A stretch of DNA of 64,000 nt from Bradyrhizobium sp. ISRA464 (GTDB taxonomy: Bacteria > Pseudomonadota > Alphaproteobacteria > Rhizobiales > Xanthobacteraceae), in contig NZ_CP094526.1 of the NCBI RefSeq assembly GCF_029910095.1, forward strand, positions 6,758,001-6,822,000, written 5' to 3'. The notes under the pieces were generated by a model. That model was not told where the DNA came from, did not search any database, and saw only the letters and a list, made by a program, of their open reading frames with translations. A program made the position numbers and the translations under genes. Every line of letters begins with the position of its first letter. Position 1 is the first letter of the stretch. Positions 45,596 to 54,247 of the stretch are shown here, piece after piece.

Positions 45596-47386
45596 ATGTC
45601 AGTCAACAACCTACCGCTAACCGCTTGCTCAACGGTGACTTTGTCCGGGCTTGCTCCGGGCCTCCCGTCAGCCGGGGAGCTTTCAAGCTTCGAGGCGATT
45701 CTGGCCGGTTGCTCCTTGAAAGATAAGACGGGCGATCACTCGGTACCGCAGGATACGGAGGCGGCAGAGTCAGCCAAGCAACTGGCGGAGGAGCTCACGC
45801 AGGAAACGCGAAATATCTTGCCGCCAGACCTCAGGGCAGCATTGGATGGATTTGGGCAAGCTCCACCGCCCGCGCCGGCTGCGGGCAGCATTGGAATTGC
45901 GGCGGCGCCGGTACCCAGCTCAAGGATTACATGGAACAGCGGCACTCTGACTGATACGGAGTTGCAGATTGTGTCGGTGTTGAACCGTCACAAAGACAAG
46001 TGCCCGCTGGATTGGAAATCGCTTGGAGATTTGGCCAATGATCCCTCCACACCGCCGGATCTCAAGGCGGCGATCGAAGCACTGCAGCAGGACCCGGAAC
46101 TCTTCTATGCGATAGGATCGCAAGGCGACGGCCGCTGCGGTGGCAAGATCAAGGCAGATGACCTCTCCAGCTTCTCCGATCATCACGCACAGGTAGCCGC
46201 ATTCCAGGACCAGCAGGCGCGACGCTACGAGCACAACTACATTCCATCCGACGGCACCGGAAGCGGTCAGCCATCGGTTATGAGCGAAAACGATGCATTG
46301 CGCGAACTTTATCGGTATTCGGATAACCTGCCCAAGAACCTGAGCCTTGCGGATTTCAAGCAGATCGTCGACGGCGAGGCCAAAACCGGCAAATGTCCGC
46401 CGCAGGTTGTCGCAGCCGCGCAATACTTCCTCGATCATCCCAACGAATGGAAACAGTTGTATGGTGGCTCGATAGATAAAGTCCATAAGGAGGACTTCCT
46501 GCAGGTTGCTTCATCGTCGATGAACCTCTCGCAGACCGAGCTGGATACGTTGAACACGATCAACAAGAATCAAGCCGCTTTCTTCGGAAAGGGCGACCTG
46601 ACGCGGGACAAGCTCGCCAGCATGGTCGATGACAAGAGCCTGGCTCCCGAGGTACGACAGGCGGCCTCACAGCTGCTGTCGGATCCTCTGTTGTTCGGGC
46701 TCCTGAACAATTCGATCACAGGCTACAAGACCCACCATAAGGTCTTTGACTTCGGCGGCGGTCATACGGTCGATTCCGGCAACATCAGCAATAACGACTT
46801 CACCCACTTCTTCAGCAACATGTCGGCTGCCAACCGCACGCCCCATCACTTGAAGACGCATGTCGCCAAAACGGCTGCCGATCAGTCCGCTGTCGCAGAC
46901 ATGATGATTGGCGTGGAGGATCAGCCCGATATCAAGTCTCCCAAGAAGAACGGGGGCGCCTTCATGCACGTGCTTGACGATGTGCTCAAGGTGGGCTCGA
47001 AGGTGATCGACTGGGCCGCAACGGCGGTTGGTGTACTTGGCGTCATTCCAGGCTTGGGTGAATTGGCCGATCTGGCGTCAATGGTGCTCGAGAGCGAGGC
47101 GCAAGCAGCCAATCTTCTGCACACAGCCATCACAGGCGGCAACTTGAAACAAGCGCTGGAAGAAGCCGGCCTCAGTCTTGCGGCTCAGGCGGTGGGCTGT
47201 ATAGCCGGCCCTGAGGTCAAACTGGCCATGCGCGAAGGCTTGGTGAAACAGGCCATTCAAGAAGCGGCGACAGCCGGCATCAACCTGCCGGTTTCGATGG
47301 CGCAGTCCTACGCGGAAAATTATTTGAACGACCTGAAGGCTCGCATCGAGTCCGAGCGGACGCAAGCCGGCGGCGTTTACAGCTAG
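45596..47386 (+). CDS. nopX: NopX (NolX), T3SS translocator
   Basis: 596 residues from the ATG at 45596 (AGAGGAAG in front), the usual NopX/HrpF size. Repeated HrpF-like segments are visible: SGTLTDTELQIVSVLNRHKD, MSENDALRELYRYSDNLPKN, MNLSQTELDTLNTINKNQAA. The C-terminal hydrophobic region WAATAVGVLGVIPGLGELAD (about 475-500) would insert into the host membrane. NopX forms the translocon pore through which other Nops enter the plant cell. Matches the nolXW arrangement of Sinorhizobium fredii. An in-frame extension to 45437 is not supported. Confidence 0.95.
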   Translation: MSVNNLPLTACSTVTLSGLAPGLPSAGELSSFEAILAGCSLKDKTGDHSVPQDTEAAESAKQLAEELTQETRNILPPDLRAALDGFGQAPPPAPAAGSIGIAAAPVPSSRITWNSGTLTDTELQIVSVLNRHKDKCPLDWKSLGDLANDPSTPPDLKAAIEALQQDPELFYAIGSQGDGRCGGKIKADDLSSFSDHHAQVAAFQDQQARRYEHNYIPSDGTGSGQPSVMSENDALRELYRYSDNLPKNLSLADFKQIVDGEAKTGKCPPQVVAAAQYFLDHPNEWKQLYGGSIDKVHKEDFLQVASSSMNLSQTELDTLNTINKNQAAFFGKGDLTRDKLASMVDDKSLAPEVRQAASQLLSDPLLFGLLNNSITGYKTHHKVFDFGGGHTVDSGNISNNDFTHFFSNMSAANRTPHHLKTHVAKTAADQSAVADMMIGVEDQPDIKSPKKNGGAFMHVLDDVLKVGSKVIDWAATAVGVLGVIPGLGELADLASMVLESEAQAANLLHTAITGGNLKQALEEAGLSLAAQAVGCIAGPEVKLAMREGLVKQAIQEAATAGINLPVSMAQSYAENYLNDLKARIESERTQAGGVYS

Positions 47387-47875
47387 TCGGAGCGGCACAC
47401 CGTCCTCTCGAATGATGGCAGGACAATAATGTAGGCGAGCTTGCGTGGTCTTCGCGCAGTCGGGTCCCCCTGCCGATCAGCAGGCCCCGCAAGCTTGCCG
47501 GCGAATTCGCGACCGCGGTCTAGCACTCGCTTCATCGGTTCCCGCCTCGTTATCTGCCTTTCGGCGCACCGACACACGATCGACGTCAAGTCGGGCTCGT
47601 AGTTGCCGAACCTTAATCGCGCGCCATCCGGCTCTCGTCAGCAACTCTGAAGTTGTCGAGACTGCAATCACCGGCGGAAGACGCGGATGGAGATCGAATG
47701 CCACGGTTACAATGTGAGATGGAGAGCCCGTTCTGCAGTTCGTGCAGACCGGGAACAGGCTGGAGACTGCCTCACGAGGGTCGGCACCGGCTCGACACCA
47801 CGCGAAACCGGACTGATCGCGATCGTCGTGAAGAGCGACGATTTGTCATTGGCTCGCTCCATCTTTTTTTAATTC
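47387..47875. other. Intergenic stretch between nopX and the nopC tts box
   Basis: Nothing supportable on either strand; short overlapping frames only. Confidence 0.45.
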
Positions 47876-47902
47876 GTCAGCTTGTCGAAAGCTAATGCTT
47901 CC
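47876..47902 (+). promoter_or_regulatory. tts box for nopC-nopA and the sctD-rhcV genes
   Basis: GTCAGCTTGTCGAAAGCTAA followed by TGCTTCC, a full consensus match 64 bp before nopC. Confidence 0.9.
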
Positions 47903-47965
47903 ACAATGAGGTCAGCAGAGAGAGTTGCCTCCACTGGCTTAACTGGAACGAGATAGGAGAACCCG

Positions 47966-48241
47966 ATGCGGATTACGAACGCACGCGGCGGTGGGCACGT
48001 TGATACCGACGTGCATGCGAATCGTGGCGGCAAAGACCGTGCACGGGCGGATGGCAATCATCGCCAATCGCCGGGTGCAGGTAGCCCGCTCGATAGCGTG
48101 GCCAATCCAGCCGATAACTCGCAGGATGCGGCAATGCGTCAAGCGTTTAACGTCGCCCTCGGCTCCATCGCCACCCAAATGTTAGGTAGTCAGATGAGCC
48201 GTTTTGACGATGTAATGGCTGAGACTGCCGAGGATTCCTGA
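47966..48241 (+). CDS. nopC: NopC, secreted T3SS protein
   Basis: 91-residue polar protein (MRITNARGGGHVDTDVHANR...), with a helical C-terminus DAAMRQAFNVALGSIATQML. Size and position directly before nopA match NopC of S. fredii (~99 aa), which is secreted and reported to be translocated. AGGAG lies 6 bp before the ATG. The sequence itself is poorly conserved, so the assignment rests mainly on context. Confidence 0.78.
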   Translation: MRITNARGGGHVDTDVHANRGGKDRARADGNHRQSPGAGSPLDSVANPADNSQDAAMRQAFNVALGSIATQMLGSQMSRFDDVMAETAEDS

Positions 48242-48312
48242 CGTCGAGCGTTGCGGCGTCAGCGAAGAGGAGCCGCAAATGGCGGTAACACCCTACAAAT
48301 AGGAGAAACAAC

Positions 48313-48543
48313 ATGCCTAACGTTGGTGCGTCTCATACCTCGACTGCAGGTGGGGCAGCTGGCACTATCACTTCTGCGGCTGGTTCCGCGGCTGCTGAAG
48401 CCGCAGGAGAAGCGGCCTTCAATCGGCAACTCGCGGCCCTGACCGCCACCAGCACGAAGGCTGCTGAGAGGGACGTGGAAGTGCGCGTCGTTTCAACTGA
48501 GCTTTCAACCGTCAAGAAGGTCGCCGACGAGCGGGTTCAATAA
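48313..48543 (+). CDS. nopA: NopA, T3SS needle/pilus subunit (SctF)
   Basis: 76-residue Ala/Thr-rich protein; the C-terminus RDVEVRVVSTELSTVKKVAD then ERVQ is the conserved end of rhizobial NopA, and AAFNRQLAAL the middle helix. NopA polymerises into the extracellular pilus needed for effector delivery. TAGGAG in front of the ATG; followed at once by a strong hairpin terminator, consistent with high-level separate expression. Confidence 0.9.
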   Translation: MPNVGASHTSTAGGAAGTITSAAGSAAAEAAGEAAFNRQLAALTATSTKAAERDVEVRVVSTELSTVKKVADERVQ

Positions 48544-48550
48544 TAGTTGA

Positions 48551-48578
48551 AGTGGGACGACGCTGTCGTCCCACTTTT
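48551..48578 (+). terminator. Intrinsic terminator/attenuator after nopA
   Basis: Perfect 11-bp stem AGTGGGACGAC, loop GCT, mirror stem to 48575, then a short T run. It sits between nopA and sctD inside an otherwise co-directional cluster. Confidence 0.8.
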
Positions 48579-48658
48579 CCCAGGTGCGCAATCTGCGAAC
48601 TCGGGTTGAGTCGTACGGCGTTGCCGTGCGGCTCTGTTCGCTGTTCAGGAGGCCGGCC

Positions 48659-49552
48659 GTGAATGAACAGAATCGCCCCCGTTTCGAAGTGCTGTCGGGA
48701 CCGTATTGCGGACTTACGGGCACAGCAGAGGCCGGACCAACCCTGATTGGCAGCGGCCTCGATGCGGATTTTGTATTTGTCGAGCAAGGCCTCGAACGGC
48801 ATCACCTGCGCGTCACTCCACATTGCAATGCCATCGAGATCGAGGCTCTTGCCAACGAAATCCGGGTTGATGGAGGTGAGAACATTGCACCGAACGAGCG
48901 CGTCGTTGTCCCTCTTCCCGCCGTCATTCACGCCGGCGCGATGTCCATTCGTTGGTCGATAGAAGACTCTCAACCGGCCCGCCGTACCGACCGCTGGCGT
49001 GTGTCGATCGTCGCGCTCGCCTTGGTCCTGCTCAGCTCTGTTACGGCCGGCACATTCTCAACGCTTTTCGTTCGTACCGACAGCGCTGCGTCACCTAGCT
49101 CCGGCTCCTCCCCTGCCGTGGCAGTTGCGCCACGATCGGCGCTTAACGCAGCTGATGCTCTGACCACGGTTGCAGCGGCCGAACGGCTGCAAGAGGAAGT
49201 TGATAGAGCGGGCCTTCTCAACATCAAAGTGGGTTCTGGGACGGGCGTTGTCACCGCCAATGGCACCCTTGCGCCCGCCTCTCTTGCGAAATGGGAGGAA
49301 GTCCAGAAATGGTTCGATCGCCAGAGCAATGGCGCTTATACGCTTGTCAATGCAGTAGCCGTCAGGGAGGAAAAGACGCCGTCGTCCATTGCTGTCCAAG
49401 CTGTTTGGCGCGGAAGCGACCCTTATCTCGTCATCTCTGGTCAAAAGTATTTCGTGGGCGCGCTGTTGAATAATGGATGGACAGTCAATGGGATCGAAGA
49501 AGGGCGTGTGCTGCTGAGCCGGAATGGCCAAGTTGCTATTCTGCCTTATTAA
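48659..49552 (+). CDS. SctD-like T3SS inner-membrane ring protein (y4yQ type)
   Basis: 297 residues from the GTG at 48659, chosen because AGGAGG stands 6 bp before it. N-terminal FHA-like cytoplasmic domain (FEVLSGPYCGLTGTAEAGPT), a single membrane span about 117-140 (VSIVALALVLLSSVTAGTFS) and a periplasmic ring-building part (RAGLLNIKVGSGTGVVTANG; KYFVGALLNNGWTVNGIEEG). This layout and position before rhcV match SctD/YscD; y4yQ in NGR234. Partner of RhcJ. Confidence 0.85.
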   Translation: MNEQNRPRFEVLSGPYCGLTGTAEAGPTLIGSGLDADFVFVEQGLERHHLRVTPHCNAIEIEALANEIRVDGGENIAPNERVVVPLPAVIHAGAMSIRWSIEDSQPARRTDRWRVSIVALALVLLSSVTAGTFSTLFVRTDSAASPSSGSSPAVAVAPRSALNAADALTTVAAAERLQEEVDRAGLLNIKVGSGTGVVTANGTLAPASLAKWEEVQKWFDRQSNGAYTLVNAVAVREEKTPSSIAVQAVWRGSDPYLVISGQKYFVGALLNNGWTVNGIEEGRVLLSRNGQVAILPY

Positions 49553-49582
49553 CGTTGCAGCCCCACAGATAAGGAAACTGTC

Positions 49583-50122
49583 ATGACGAGGTTGCCCAAC
49601 CATTCTATCGAGCCTGGCACCTCCTTTCGCCCGCCCAATGTCGACGATCATGGACCTTCCATTACCCCGCTCATTCCTCGAGCAAAGAGCCTCGAGATCG
49701 CAAACACGGATGGGAATGCAGGCACGAGCCGCTCGTCGGCTTTTGGGGATTCCTACACACGAGAGCTCCCTGCTGAAGCTACGATCGAGAGCGAACTAGC
49801 GCTCGACCCGATCGATCCAGTTTCGCGCATCAATCCTAGCGGTACCCCCGCTCAGCTCGGTGAGGTCGCGCGTAGCGCGGAACTGACTTGCCTCAATGAC
49901 CCCACTCTCGCTGGCAACCTGCTCGCCTTCGTCACGCCCCGCCTACGTCATTGCGATGTTTTGCGCCCAGAGAAACACGGCCCTCTTCTCGAACGTTTGG
50001 CCGATGCGCTATCGAACGCGCCAGAGGATGCGGCCTCACGCGAGGGGATAGCCGTTCTGCAGCTGGAGCTGCGAAGGTTGATCCTGCTCCGCCAGAATAA
50101 CAACGGCTTGATCAAAGGTTAG
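49583..50122 (+). CDS. T3SS-associated protein, possibly SctX-like
   Basis: 179 residues (MTRLPNHSIEPGTSFRPPNV...). The N-terminal half is polar and disordered; the C-terminal part is helical (GPLLERLADALSNAPEDAAS, REGIAVLQLELRRLILLRQN). I do not recognise a family directly. Its place immediately before a small TPR gene and rhcV equals that of yscX-yscY-yscV in Yersinia, so a SctX-like role as early substrate that binds a SctY chaperone is plausible. AAGGA ribosome site; 2-bp gap to the next gene. Confidence 0.65.
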   Translation: MTRLPNHSIEPGTSFRPPNVDDHGPSITPLIPRAKSLEIANTDGNAGTSRSSAFGDSYTRELPAEATIESELALDPIDPVSRINPSGTPAQLGEVARSAELTCLNDPTLAGNLLAFVTPRLRHCDVLRPEKHGPLLERLADALSNAPEDAASREGIAVLQLELRRLILLRQNNNGLIKG

Positions 50123-50124
50123 CA

Positions 50125-50553
50125 ATGTCCAATTCGGATGGACTGCAACAGCTTCCACCTGGTCGACCGCCAAACGTTCCAAAACCCGGTGAGGCCGTGC
50201 TGATCTCCGGGCCGGAGCGTGATTTACTCTGCGCACTTGCCTATGTCCATCTTGCGTGTGGGCAGAGTGCACAGAGCTTAGCCTTGTTGCGCATCGTCGC
50301 TCACGAACATTCTCGGGATATCGACCTGCTACGCATGCTGGCCTACGCTCTCATCTCGGAGCGACAGGGTCACGAGGCACTGGCCGTTTTGGACAGGCTT
50401 GACACACTTGACGACCAGCCGTCTTCGCGACTGCCTTTGATGCTATTGCGCAGTCACGCCCTGCGTCAGGCTGGCCGCATGGCTGAGGCGCAATCCACCT
50501 TCAAACGCTATGTCTCGTTGCGGGCCAGCAGAGCTCCAATCAAACAACAATAA
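50125..50553 (+). CDS. TPR protein, possibly SctY-like export chaperone
   Basis: 142 residues with tandem TPR-like helices (RDLLCALAYVHLACGQSAQS, DLLRMLAYALISERQGHEAL, LRSHALRQAGRMAEAQSTFK). Directly before rhcV, as yscY is before yscV. SctY proteins bind SctX and SctV. Assignment is by fold and position; sequence alone says only TPR. Confidence 0.68.
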   Translation: MSNSDGLQQLPPGRPPNVPKPGEAVLISGPERDLLCALAYVHLACGQSAQSLALLRIVAHEHSRDIDLLRMLAYALISERQGHEALAVLDRLDTLDDQPSSRLPLMLLRSHALRQAGRMAEAQSTFKRYVSLRASRAPIKQQ

Positions 50554-50561
50554 GGCTCATC

Positions 50562-52679
50562 ATGGCCAACGTCTTACGCAGTCTCATCATGCGCGCGCCG
50601 GCACACCCGGATTTGATGGTCGCGTTGATGCTTCTTCTGGCGATCGGAATGATGATCATGCCGATCCCCATCGTCGTGATCGACATGTTGATCGGCTTCA
50701 ACCTGGGCTTTGCCATACTGCTGCTCATGGTCGCGCTGTATCTCAACACCCCACTTGACTTCTCGTCCCTGCCGGGCGTCATCCTGATCTCAACCGTCTT
50801 TCGCTTGGCTCTCACCGTCGCAACGACGCGGCTGATTCTCGCTGAGGGCGACGCCGGCAGCATCATCCAGACGTTCGGCGATTTCGTCATATCAGGCAAC
50901 ATCGCGGTCGGAATCGTCATATTCCTAATCGTGACCATGGTGCAGTTCATGGTTCTTGCCAAAGGTGCCGAACGGGTCGCAGAGGTGTCGGCACGTTTCA
51001 CGTTGGACGCGCTGCCCGGCAAGCAGATGGCGATAGACGCGGAGCTGCGCAACGGTCATATCGATCAACACGAAGCTCGCAGCCGGCGCGCCGTACTCGA
51101 GCGAGAAAGCCAACTTCACGGCGCTATGGACGGCGCCATGAAATTCGTGAAAGGCGACGCCATCGCCGGGCTCATAGTCATCTGCATCAATATGCTCGGA
51201 GGCATCTCGATCGCTATACTCTCCAAGGGCATGTCCCTTGAAGAGGCGCTGCATCAATATACGATCCTGACAATAGGTGATGCGCTCATCTCGCAGATTC
51301 CCGCTCTTCTGTTGTCAATTACGGCCGCAACTATCGTCACCCGTGTCAACGGTCCTTCCAAACTCAATCTTGGCGCCGATATCGTCAACCAGCTGACGGC
51401 CAGCACACAAGCGCTTCGATTGGCTGCCTGCGTCCTGGTTGTGATGGGGCTCGTCCCAGGTTTCCCTTTGCCTCCGTTCGTCATGCTGGCCACGCTCTTT
51501 GCTGCGGCAAGCTTCGTCAAGGTCGGCATACCCGGCAGCAAGACCGCCGCCAAGCCGGGCACCGGCACCAGCGGTTCGGCTCCGGCTCAGGCCCAAGCTC
51601 AGAAGCAGACCGTGCCTGCAGAGGCGCTTCCAATCACGCTGGTCCTCGCCCCGAATCTGATCCATGCAATCGACAAAGACGAGCTTGAGCAAAGCATCGG
51701 GCAGATTTCGGCAACGGTCTCCTCAGATCTTGGCATCACGGTTCCACGCATCCCCACCCAAGTCGACCAACACTTAAATGAATCGCAATTCCGGGTCGAC
51801 GTCGAGGGAGTGCCGGTTGAAGGTGATTTCGTTGACCCGACGCAACTCGTGCTTAACGATGACGCGGCGAACATCGAGTTGAGCGGCATCCCCTTTCGGC
51901 AAGATCCCGAGACGAATCGAATCTGGATCGAACAAGGTCATGCGACGGCTCTCAAAGCCGCCGGAATCGGACATCACCGCCCGAGCGACGTCATCGCCTT
52001 GCGCGTCCACGCGACATTGACACGCTACGCACAGCGTTTGGTGGGCATTCAGGAGACGCGTCAACTGCTGGGCCGGATGGAGCAAGAGTATGCTGATCTG
52101 GTAAAGGAAGTGCTGCGCACAACACCGGTACCCCGGATCGCTGACGTCCTACGCCGCCTATTGGACGAGGGGATTCCCATTCGCAATACCCGCCTGGTCC
52201 TGGAGGCGTTGGCAGAATGGAGTGAACGGGAGCAGAACGCCGTGCTGCTCGCCGAATATGTTCGCTCCGGTCTGAAACGACAAATATGTCATCGCTATGC
52301 AAACGCCCACGGCGTGGTGGCCGCCTTCATCATCGAACGTGAGACCGAGGAGATCGTGCGTGGCGCGGTGCGCGATACTGCAGTCGGTCCCTACCTGGTG
52401 TTAGAGGATTGGCAGAGCGAGAAGCTGCTTTCACAATTCCGCCAGATCCATTCCAGCGTCGCACGGAGCAAGAACCGGCCGGTAGTTCTTGGTTCAATGG
52501 ATATCCGGCGCTTCGTGCGCGGCTTTCTTACCCGCAACGCGATTGATCTGCCTGTTCTGTCCTACCAGGATCTCGCCTCGGATTTCACCGTCCAGCCAAT
52601 TGGATCGGTCAAGCTCACGGCTGCCAAGGATAGCGCTTCATCAGGAGCGATTCGTGACCCGATCCCCGCCGCCAGTTAA
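50562..52679 (+). CDS. rhcV: RhcV, major T3SS export apparatus protein (SctV)
   Basis: 705 residues. About seven to eight N-terminal transmembrane helices (LMVALMLLLAIGMMIMPIPI, MLIGFNLGFAILLLMVALYL) and FHIPEP-family motifs STVFRLALTVATTRLILAEG, DGAMKFVKGDAIAGLIVICI, then a cytoplasmic domain from about residue 350 that forms the nonameric substrate-docking ring (DLGITVPRIPTQVDQ, NEIPIR-like EGIPIRNTRLVLEALAEWSE). Nine bp after the TPR gene; co-transcribed with sctD. Confidence 0.96.
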   Translation: MANVLRSLIMRAPAHPDLMVALMLLLAIGMMIMPIPIVVIDMLIGFNLGFAILLLMVALYLNTPLDFSSLPGVILISTVFRLALTVATTRLILAEGDAGSIIQTFGDFVISGNIAVGIVIFLIVTMVQFMVLAKGAERVAEVSARFTLDALPGKQMAIDAELRNGHIDQHEARSRRAVLERESQLHGAMDGAMKFVKGDAIAGLIVICINMLGGISIAILSKGMSLEEALHQYTILTIGDALISQIPALLLSITAATIVTRVNGPSKLNLGADIVNQLTASTQALRLAACVLVVMGLVPGFPLPPFVMLATLFAAASFVKVGIPGSKTAAKPGTGTSGSAPAQAQAQKQTVPAEALPITLVLAPNLIHAIDKDELEQSIGQISATVSSDLGITVPRIPTQVDQHLNESQFRVDVEGVPVEGDFVDPTQLVLNDDAANIELSGIPFRQDPETNRIWIEQGHATALKAAGIGHHRPSDVIALRVHATLTRYAQRLVGIQETRQLLGRMEQEYADLVKEVLRTTPVPRIADVLRRLLDEGIPIRNTRLVLEALAEWSEREQNAVLLAEYVRSGLKRQICHRYANAHGVVAAFIIERETEEIVRGAVRDTAVGPYLVLEDWQSEKLLSQFRQIHSSVARSKNRPVVLGSMDIRRFVRGFLTRNAIDLPVLSYQDLASDFTVQPIGSVKLTAAKDSASSGAIRDPIPAAS

Positions 52680-52707
52680 CAGTACACAGTAGTCGCAAGG
52701 AGATCGC

Positions 52708-53277
52708 ATGAGCCCGGATGAGATAAAGGATGGGCGGCACTTATGCTCGTTGCGCCCTCCGGTGTGTTCAGCCCTCTTCACCTCACTTGCCATCGTACTG
52801 CTCGGAGGCTGCACCAGCATCACTAATCCAGGCCTCTCGCCAGAGACGTCAGCGCGAGAGCCGTTGAACACCAAGGAGATTGACCCTGCTACGCGAGAAC
52901 GCATCGCGACCGCCCTTGGTCGAGATGCCGATGAGGACGCCTTGCGAGATTCATTAAAGCAACAACCGGGTAATGTTGATGCGGCGATTCCGCTTGCGCG
53001 CGCCTTGCTGGCGCACAAGCGTCCCGATGAAGCGCTCGAGGTGCTCGACAACGTCTTGCGTGCCGTCCCCGGTGATCTACGCGCCCTGAACGCGAAGGGA
53101 GTTGCTCTCGACAGTGAGGGTCGTCATCGTGAGGCGCAGGCCCTCTATCGGCAAGCTCTCGCAGCCGAGCCCGCAAATCCGATGTTGCGCAACAATCTGA
53201 GGCTATCGCTCGCACTTGACGGAACGGCCGAAACCAGCCGCGCTAGCCAACCACCGCGGATGAGCGAGCCACAATGA
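52708..53277 (+). CDS. TPR lipoprotein linked to T3SS (y4yS type)
   Basis: 189 residues. Lipobox AIVLLGGC with Cys35 after an unusually long polar n-region, then two to three TPR helices (DAAIPLARALLAHKRPDEAL, LRALNAKGVALDSEGRHREA, ALYRQALAAEPANPMLRNNL), as in TadD of Tad pili. y4yS holds the same place after rhcV in NGR234. Together with the CpaC-like RhcC2 and the CpaD-like protein at 33501 it suggests that Rhc secretin assembly borrowed Tad components. AAGGAG before the ATG. Confidence 0.82.
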   Translation: MSPDEIKDGRHLCSLRPPVCSALFTSLAIVLLGGCTSITNPGLSPETSAREPLNTKEIDPATRERIATALGRDADEDALRDSLKQQPGNVDAAIPLARALLAHKRPDEALEVLDNVLRAVPGDLRALNAKGVALDSEGRHREAQALYRQALAAEPANPMLRNNLRLSLALDGTAETSRASQPPRMSEPQ

Positions 53278-53344
53278 GCTCCGGCGGTCGCAGTAGCACC
53301 CCTCAGGCGGTTCTCACATGCTAGCGTATCCTCGTCATCTTGTC

Positions 53345-53371
53345 GTCAGCTTGGGTGAATATCTACCTGCT
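53345..53371 (+). promoter_or_regulatory. Degenerate tts box before nopP
   Basis: GTCAGCTTGGGTGAATATCT followed by ACCTGC keeps the first half of the tts box only, 60-85 bp before nopP; very similar to the element before nopT. Confidence 0.5.
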
Positions 53372-53432
53372 CCAGGGCTTGAGCGGCACACACTCAACGT
53401 CAAGTCATTTGTCGAAAGGAATACGCACCGAC

Positions 53433-54247
53433 ATGTATGGCCGTATCAACGGCTCATCCAACATCCAATCCAGCCATTCTCCCAACTCCGATAATGCCGA
53501 GGACCAGAGCTTTACCGGCATGCTAGACGGCACACCATAGCAGCGCGTGGCTCTCACGCCAGTTCATCTTCGGCAGCTCCACGGCCGTATTCCCCGGCTT
53601 CCGATCCGCCTGTGGTAGAGCTCTCACAATCTTCATTTGCGGCGAAAGTGAAAGACTTCTATGGCGACGAGATAAAGGATATCGCCGCAAGACCGCAGAG
53701 GTACTCGCGTTCAGTGTCGTTGAGAGCCGAACACGCAGCGGACGTCGCTTACAACCACGGCGGAACGGATTCTGATTCGAAGGACGCACGATATTTCAGC
53801 TACCAGTTAGGCAACACGAGCGCAGATGATATGAGCGATGTGTTCGAAGGAGAACAATGGCAGCAGCAATTTCCAGGACGGATCGCCACATCCGTTGTAA
53901 GTTTTCAGGTCACTCACCCGCTTGTGGACAACGCAGGCGATATTCTGCTGGAACACCAGCTTCGGCGTGACGGCGAGCGACCATTGCTGCTCTCTCATCC
54001 TATCAACGAACAAGCGAAAGCCCGCACGGCAGCATTGGGTTTTGGTGATGTGGGTCACTCGATCATGGCGCTTGACCCGACCCGCCACGGCGACGAGTGG
54101 ACCAAGAACAGCGAAGGCAAATGGCAGCGAAAAGACAAACCGCCGTTATATCTGTCGACAATCGACGATGGCGAACGCAATGCTCATCACGCCAGCCCCG
54201 CGCGTGCACCAGCTCACGCGCCGGAATGGGACGATGACTTGATGTAA
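53433..54247 (+). pseudogene. nopP: nopP effector gene interrupted by a frameshift
   Basis: Starts MYGRINGSSNIQSSHSPNSD in frame 1, then MLDGTP and TAG at 53538; the rest continues in another frame (SHASSSSAAPRPYSPASDPP, then VELSQSSFAAKVKDFYGDEI, and on to PEWDDDLM). Joined, the product is ~271 residues, the normal NopP size, with the conserved FAAKVKDFYGDEI and GFGDVGHSIMALDPTRHGDE blocks. NopP is a secreted, phosphorylated effector that can determine host incompatibility. A small indel near 53520-53545 separates the secretion signal from the body. Either a genuine pseudogene, possibly selected to avoid host recognition, or a sequencing error. Confidence 0.85.
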
